Source of the DNA: Thermogemmatispora sp042408965
GTDB taxonomy: Bacteria; Chloroflexota; Ktedonobacteria; Ktedonobacterales; Ktedonobacteraceae
NCBI GenBank assembly: GCA_042408965.1
Contig: JBHOQN010000003.1
Location: 5,824-69,823 of the forward strand
Direction: 5' to 3'
Length of the DNA stretch: 64,000 bases
The notes below the pieces were generated by a model. It did no database searches. It was given only the letters and a program-made list of their open reading frames with translations, and was not told the DNA's origin. Shown here one piece after another: positions 60,562-64,000 of the stretch. Position 1 is the stretch's first letter, and each line of letters starts with the position of its first letter. Position numbers and translations under genes: made by a program.

Positions 60562-62268
60562 CTACACCGTGAAGTAGATGTTGGCCCAGTCATCGGGTGG
60601 AATGACTGAGAGACCATTATACACGATGCCGTGCAGTTTAGTACTCTGCATGAGCTGAATTTTATTCTGGTAGATGGGAATCCAGCCCACGTCGTCGATG
60701 ATCTGCTGCTCGGCCTGGTTGTACTGCTGCATGCGCTGCGTCTGGTTCAGATTGACGTCGGCCTGCTCGAGCAGCTTTTGCACCGCCTGCTGCTGGGCGG
60801 CGTCGCTCGAGTGGTTCTGGCCGTAGTTCATCTGATTGTAGCCAGAGCCTTTGTCGAAGAAGGTCGACAGGAAGTCCTGTGGATCAGGGTAGTCGGCCAG
60901 CCAGCCGGAGATCCAGATCTGCAGGCCGTTGGGGTTGTTGACCGTGGCATCCTCGAGGGTGATCAGCTTGGAATAGGTTGTCGCGGTCAGCTTGACGTTG
61001 ACGCCCAGCACCGTCTGCCACATCTGGGCGATGGCCTGTGAGGCGTCGACGATGGCCTTGACGTCGGTGTAGTAGTTGAATGTGACCGTGGGGAAGGTCG
61101 TCAGGTGCTCTTCCTGCATGCCCTGCTGGAGGAGCTGCTTGGCTTTCGTCTTATCGCCTGAGAGGCTGCTGACGCCCGCGGGGCCGACCAGGTTGGGGTT
61201 GTAGCCCGGCATGCCGGCCGGCACAATGTGGTTGGTGGCCTCGACAGCGTCCCTGAAGACGGTATGCTGCAGGAGGACCTTATCGATGGCGAGCGCAAAG
61301 GCCTGGCGAATATGGATGTTGTCAAAGGGCTTCACCAGGTAGTTCATCGTGAGGTAGCGGATGCGGAAGTTGACGTACTCGTGGAACTCCGCCGTGCCGC
61401 GCACCGAGGCGATCTGCGCTGGTGGTACCCCGACGACACCGGTGTAGTCGAACTGGTGCGACTCGTAGGCGCGGAAGGTCGTGTCCTGATCGCCAGAGAT
61501 CAGATACTCCAGCTTCTGGATCTTCGGCTGCGGACCGTAGTAATTGGGATTGGGTACCAGGATGATCCCTTTGGTGTGGTCGTAGCTCTGCACCTTGAAG
61601 GGTCCGTCGCCGCCGCCCTCATCCAGGTGATCGGTCCACTTATCGCCGTACTTGTCGATCAGCTTCTTCTCGACAACATACGAGCAGGGGTAGGTCAGTG
61701 CCTGCAGGAAGTAGGCCGCCGGCTTGCTGATCTTGATGACGACCGTGTTGGGGTCCGGGGCCAGCAAGCTGTCCCCAATCAGGGTCGCGATCTTCCCGCT
61801 GGTGATTTTGTCGTAGTCCGTGATCAGATTGAGGTAGTACGAGACCTGGGACTTGGTCGCCGGTAGTAGGGTGCGGTTGATGCTATAAATAACATCCTGC
61901 GAAGTCAGCGGGGTGCCATCGCTGAACTTGAGGTTCGGACGAAGGTGAAAGGTGTACGTCAGCCCGTCGGATGAGATCTCGTGAGACTGCGCCAGTTGAT
62001 CGCGCAATTGGACGTTGTGGTCCCATTCGACAAGACCGGTCCAGATCGTCTGAATGGTATCGGCGTCGACGGCGAGCTGCACAAGGGCCGGGTCCAGTGT
62101 GCCGAAATCGGTCGCTCCGATGGGGATGCGCAGGACCTGTTTGTCCGGGGGGGCGACCTGATTGCTCGACGTTCCCTGATTGCCGCCGCCTCCACAGGCG
62201 GCCAGCAATGCTAGCAGGCACAGCAGTGCCGGGATAAAGGCGAATCTTGTTCGCTTCTTGTGTGACAC
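60562..62268 (-). CDS. Peptide ABC transporter substrate-binding lipoprotein (SBP family 5)
   Basis: A 568-residue SBP family 5 protein (OppA/DppA/NikA type) with the lipobox LAAC at residues 22-25 and a Gly/Asn/Ser tether after Cys25. The mature part starts QVLRIPIGATDFGTLDPALV, followed by the first lobe with YTFHLRPNLKFSDGTPLTSQ (about 107-126), the family signature region. YRAYESHQFDYTGV-type and ISGWLADYPDPQDFLSTFF segments are typical of the second lobe. The GTG start at 62268 has GAGGT five bases upstream; the open frame runs upstream to 62343 without a site. Gene order is binding protein, dppB, dppC; ATPase genes are not in the window. Confidence 0.9.
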   Translation of the reverse strand: MSHKKRTRFAFIPALLCLLALLAACGGGGNQGTSSNQVAPPDKQVLRIPIGATDFGTLDPALVQLAVDADTIQTIWTGLVEWDHNVQLRDQLAQSHEISSDGLTYTFHLRPNLKFSDGTPLTSQDVIYSINRTLLPATKSQVSYYLNLITDYDKITSGKIATLIGDSLLAPDPNTVVIKISKPAAYFLQALTYPCSYVVEKKLIDKYGDKWTDHLDEGGGDGPFKVQSYDHTKGIILVPNPNYYGPQPKIQKLEYLISGDQDTTFRAYESHQFDYTGVVGVPPAQIASVRGTAEFHEYVNFRIRYLTMNYLVKPFDNIHIRQAFALAIDKVLLQHTVFRDAVEATNHIVPAGMPGYNPNLVGPAGVSSLSGDKTKAKQLLQQGMQEEHLTTFPTVTFNYYTDVKAIVDASQAIAQMWQTVLGVNVKLTATTYSKLITLEDATVNNPNGLQIWISGWLADYPDPQDFLSTFFDKGSGYNQMNYGQNHSSDAAQQQAVQKLLEQADVNLNQTQRMQQYNQAEQQIIDDVGWIPIYQNKIQLMQSTKLHGIVYNGLSVIPPDDWANIYFTV

Positions 62269-62671
62269 GGGTAACCTCTTTTCGTGGTCAGGAAGAAATT
62301 CGCGGAGATAGCAGGCTCCTTTGGCAGGGTCGGGGGACTGCATGCTGTCTCTGTCGCTTCTCGCGGTCGAGACGTTTCCTCTTCTGCGTCATTGCCTCCT
62401 TTCAAGCGATGAAACGTCCACTCTCTTGCGGCAGGATCAACCGTATACATACTACGTCTGTCTGCCTGGAAATCTCACCGCAGCGCAGCGGCCTGCACCA
62501 GCCTCTCGCCACGCTGCGCCTTCCGACGCGGATGTCTTATAGTCTTATCCTTCTAAATGGCTGTGAGCCAGCCAGAAGCCATGGCCATGGAGGGGAGCCG
62601 ATCGCACGGCCCCTACGTGCAAGCCAGGAGGATGCGGTGGCCCTTCCCTCAAACCTTTGGGAGCACCCTGG
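62269..62671. other. Intergenic region upstream of the peptide-binding protein gene
   Basis: About 400 bases. AAAGGAGG on the minus strand near 62397-62404 stands two bases before an ATG, opening a 33-codon Arg-rich frame, but the spacing is too short to support it. TATAAG (minus strand, near 62542) is a possible -10 element. I see no firm gene. Confidence 0.35.
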
Positions 62672-63206
62672 CTAGAGGATACGCAGGGTGCGGACCTGCT
62701 CGCAGGCCTCGACCAGCCTATCAATGAGCTGACGCATCTCCTCCAGGGGGAGACGCAGTAGCACATCCACGAGCTGCGGCTGGGCCTGGCGGTATTGCAG
62801 GGCATGGCAATCGGCCAGGGAGCGGCAGCGCTCACGATCGTGCTCGCAGGCCTCCTTCCAGCGGCCCGCCTCCCGGGCCAGCTCGCCGGCCACCTCCTCG
62901 CTGGAGCCCAGCAGCAGCAGATCCGGCTCGTGTTCGGCGATGGTGCAGGCCTCCTGCCAGGCGGCATCGGCCTCCTGCTGGCGGCCCAGGCGCGCCAGAG
63001 CGGCGCTCAGATCGATGAGGCACTCGGCCAGATGCTAGCGATCCTGGAGCCGGCGGGCGTGGTCGCTGGTGCGCTGACTGCGTGACCAGAGGGCGCATCT
63101 CGTCATGCAGGGCGATCTCCTGGCCCTCGCTGGCGCGGCGGATGCATGAGAGCGGGAGCAGATCGACGGCGGCGGCGAAGCGGGCATCCTCAGGACGCAG
63201 GGGCAT
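62672..63206 (-). pseudogene. Decayed gene of unknown function (frameshift plus nonsense codon)
   Basis: On the minus strand ATG 63206 opens MPLRPEDARFAAAVDLLPLS, which stays coherent to about residue 42 (DEMRPLVTQS). From about 63080 the sensible frame changes: the continuation reads SQRTSDHARRLQDR, then an in-frame TAG at 63035-63037, then HLAECLIDLSAALARLGRQ and onward to the stop at 62672, ending LVEACEQVRTLRIL. The later segment is Ala/Glu/Leu-rich with a TPR-like repeat rhythm. Two separate lesions (frameshift and stop) indicate a decayed gene rather than a single sequencing error. Its start overlaps the end of the gene at 63190 by 17 bases, so the intact gene was probably translationally coupled to it. 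Confidence 0.65.
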
Positions 63207-63516
63207 GGCTTCCTCCTTCTTCGGGGTCCAGGAGCCCCTGCAGGTGGGTGGCGCCGAAGGGGGTGAGCAGCAGGGTCCAGGCCTGGTGGGTGGGCAGATG
63301 ATCGAGATGGGCCAGGGCGGTCTCCAGGGCGTCCCAGGCCTCGCGGACGACCTCCTCAGCCTGGTCGCGCGCTTCCTGGAGGCGGTCCGCCGGTGCTGGG
63401 AGCGCGGCGAGGGCGGTCTGCAGCAGGGCGTCGGCGGCAGCCTCGAAGGTGGGCGCCTGACGCCAGGGAGCCAGGCGGGCCCAGGGCGTCGCCGGCTCCT
63501 CCTCCTCATGCCACAT
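63190..63516 (-). CDS. Small acidic helical protein of unknown function
   Basis: A 108-residue protein starting at ATG 63516 with AAGGAG ten bases upstream. It begins MWHEEEEPATPWARLAPW and is then mainly helical, with many Ala, Glu and Leu residues (TFEAAADALLQTALAAL and RDQAEEVVREAWDALETALA), ending in THLQGLLDPEEGGSHAPAS. No family is recognised. The start frame is open upstream through the pentamer array, but that extension is low-complexity repeat translation (MDWDGMDWNGLDSTG) and not credible. It forms a coupled pair with the decayed gene at 62672-63206. Confidence 0.5.
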   Translation of the reverse strand: MWHEEEEPATPWARLAPWRQAPTFEAAADALLQTALAALPAPADRLQEARDQAEEVVREAWDALETALAHLDHLPTHQAWTLLLTPFGATHLQGLLDPEEGGSHAPAS

Positions 63517-63614
63517 CGTTCGGATACTCCTTTCTATGTCGTTGCTGCTGATTGTATGCGGTTTCATCGCAGAGACTTGCTGGTTCGTGATGGATCGGTC
63601 CGTACCGGTCCTTC

Positions 63615-63754
63615 CAGTCCATCCCATCCCAGTCGAGTCGAGTCCATTCCAGTCCATTCCATCCCAGTCCATCCCAGTACAGTCCAGTTGAGTCCAGTCC
63701 AGTCCATACTAGTCCACTCCACTCCACTCCACTCCAGTCGAGTCGAGTCCAGTC
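63615..63754. repeat. Pentanucleotide array, 28 units in exact phase
   Basis: Twenty-eight consecutive five-base units run without a phase break, based on CAGTC with variants CATCC, CATTC, GAGTC and CACTC (CACTC occurs four times in a row near the right end). The array lies in the 286-base gap between two minus-strand genes. It is by far the longest of the five pentamer arrays in the window. Confidence 0.92.
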
Positions 63755-63802
63755 CAGGAACTGCCCCCATCGTCGCGTGGCGTTGCCGCGGATGGCCTCC
63801 GC

Positions 63803-64000
63803 TCAATTGAGCAGATCGATGGGCTGCAGCCAGATCGCCTCGCGGGTGCGGCGCACGTCGCGCAGGCAGTCGTTGCGCCACCACTCGTCGGGCAGGAGCT
63901 TCTCCGTCGCCAGGACCCCCTCCAGCAGGGCCAGAGCCCAGTCCAGATCGTCCCAGTCGTCGGGCGTGCCCACCAGCAGGAGCGTCTCCTCCTCCTCCTC
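63803..64000 (-). CDS. C-terminal end of an unknown protein (partial, 5' end outside window)
   Basis: The last 65 codons of a minus-strand gene that continues past the window edge. The readable part is acidic at its beginning (five Glu), then TLLLVGTPDDWDDLDWALAL and LPDEWWRNDCLRDVRRTREA, ending AIWLQPIDLLN and TGA at 63803-63805. Trp- and Asp-rich helices are visible; no family can be assigned. The frame is unbroken to the window edge and the composition is protein-like, so I regard it as a real gene end. The gene at 63190 lies 286 bases downstream. Confidence 0.5.
   Translation of the reverse strand, partial: EEEEETLLLVGTPDDWDDLDWALALLEGVLATEKLLPDEWWRNDCLRDVRRTREAIWLQPIDLLN

Noticed and set aside
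62280..62404. 33-codon Arg-rich frame behind an AAAGGAGG on the minus strand
   Set aside because: Only two bases separate the ribosome site from the ATG, and the frame has no supporting feature.
63517..63672. N-terminal extension of the 63190-63516 gene through the pentamer array
   Set aside because: The translation MDWDGMDWNGLDSTG is simply the repeat; the ATG at 63516 with AAGGAG is a better start.
1..64000. tRNA genes, rRNA, CRISPR arrays, insertion sequences and phage genes
   Set aside because: I looked for T-arm motifs, regularly spaced repeats, transposase motifs and terminal repeats in all gaps and saw none that were convincing; short tRNAs could still have been missed by eye.

Overview
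The window is GC-rich, densely coded bacterial DNA with no rRNA, no tRNA I could recognise, no transposase and no CRISPR array. The gene set suggests a Gram-positive-like, probably spore- or mycelium-forming Chloroflexota of the Ktedonobacteria/Thermogemmatispora type. Pointers are the prkA-yeaH-spoVR operon, a T-box-controlled serS, a PucR-type regulator, DUF2203 and SAM hydroxide adenosyltransferase genes, many zinc-ribbon single-pass membrane proteins, and lipoprotein-anchored ABC binding proteins. The taxonomic call is an inference from protein style, not from a marker gene.

Layout. 0-5 kb: prmC (cut by the window edge), DUF2203, a large membrane protein, a YuiH-like molybdopterin oxidoreductase and a hypothetical gene. 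4.9-11.9 kb: the operon prkA - yeaH (DUF444) - spoVR on the minus strand; prkA and spoVR each carry a complete in-frame intein. 12-26.8 kb: housekeeping and signalling genes, namely an orphan NarL-type histidine kinase, SAM hydroxide adenosyltransferase, a pseudo-receiver scaffold protein, clpS, a universal stress protein, a GAF protein, DUF711, a Dna2-like nuclease-helicase, ribokinase and a MIP18/DUF59 protein. 27.3-32.5 kb: four consecutive plus-strand paralogues, each with a cytoplasmic N-terminus (three with a zinc ribbon), one membrane helix, usually an Ala/Thr/Gln-rich stalk, and a laminin-G-like outer domain. 32.5-34.2 kb: promoter, T-box riboswitch, terminator and serS. 34.3-36 kb: two metallophosphoesterases and a small Cys-rich protein.

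36.4-47.7 kb: a complete branched-chain-amino-acid-type ABC transporter (livFGHM-livK, minus strand) diverges from a PucR-like regulator, which is followed by an acyl-CoA dehydrogenase, a small protein and an MFS transporter. A perfect palindrome, ACAAATT-N9-AATTTGT, lies in front of the regulator, the dehydrogenase and the transporter and nowhere else that I saw, so these form a likely regulon. 48-58 kb: a zinc-ribbon pseudokinase, dihydrolipoyl dehydrogenase, an unrecognised run of four genes (membrane-anchored protein, C26 glutamine amidotransferase, polytopic protein, laminin-G-like protein) and an amino-acid permease. 58.3-62.3 kb: oligopeptide-type ABC binding protein and two permeases without their ATPases. 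62.6-64 kb: a decayed gene, a small gene, a 140-bp perfectly phased pentanucleotide array and the end of another gene.

The most notable items are the two inteins in one operon, the three-site palindromic regulon, the array of zinc-ribbon/laminin-G paralogues, the zinc-ribbon pseudokinase, and the repeated appearance of 5-bp-period arrays of different sequence in intergenic DNA.
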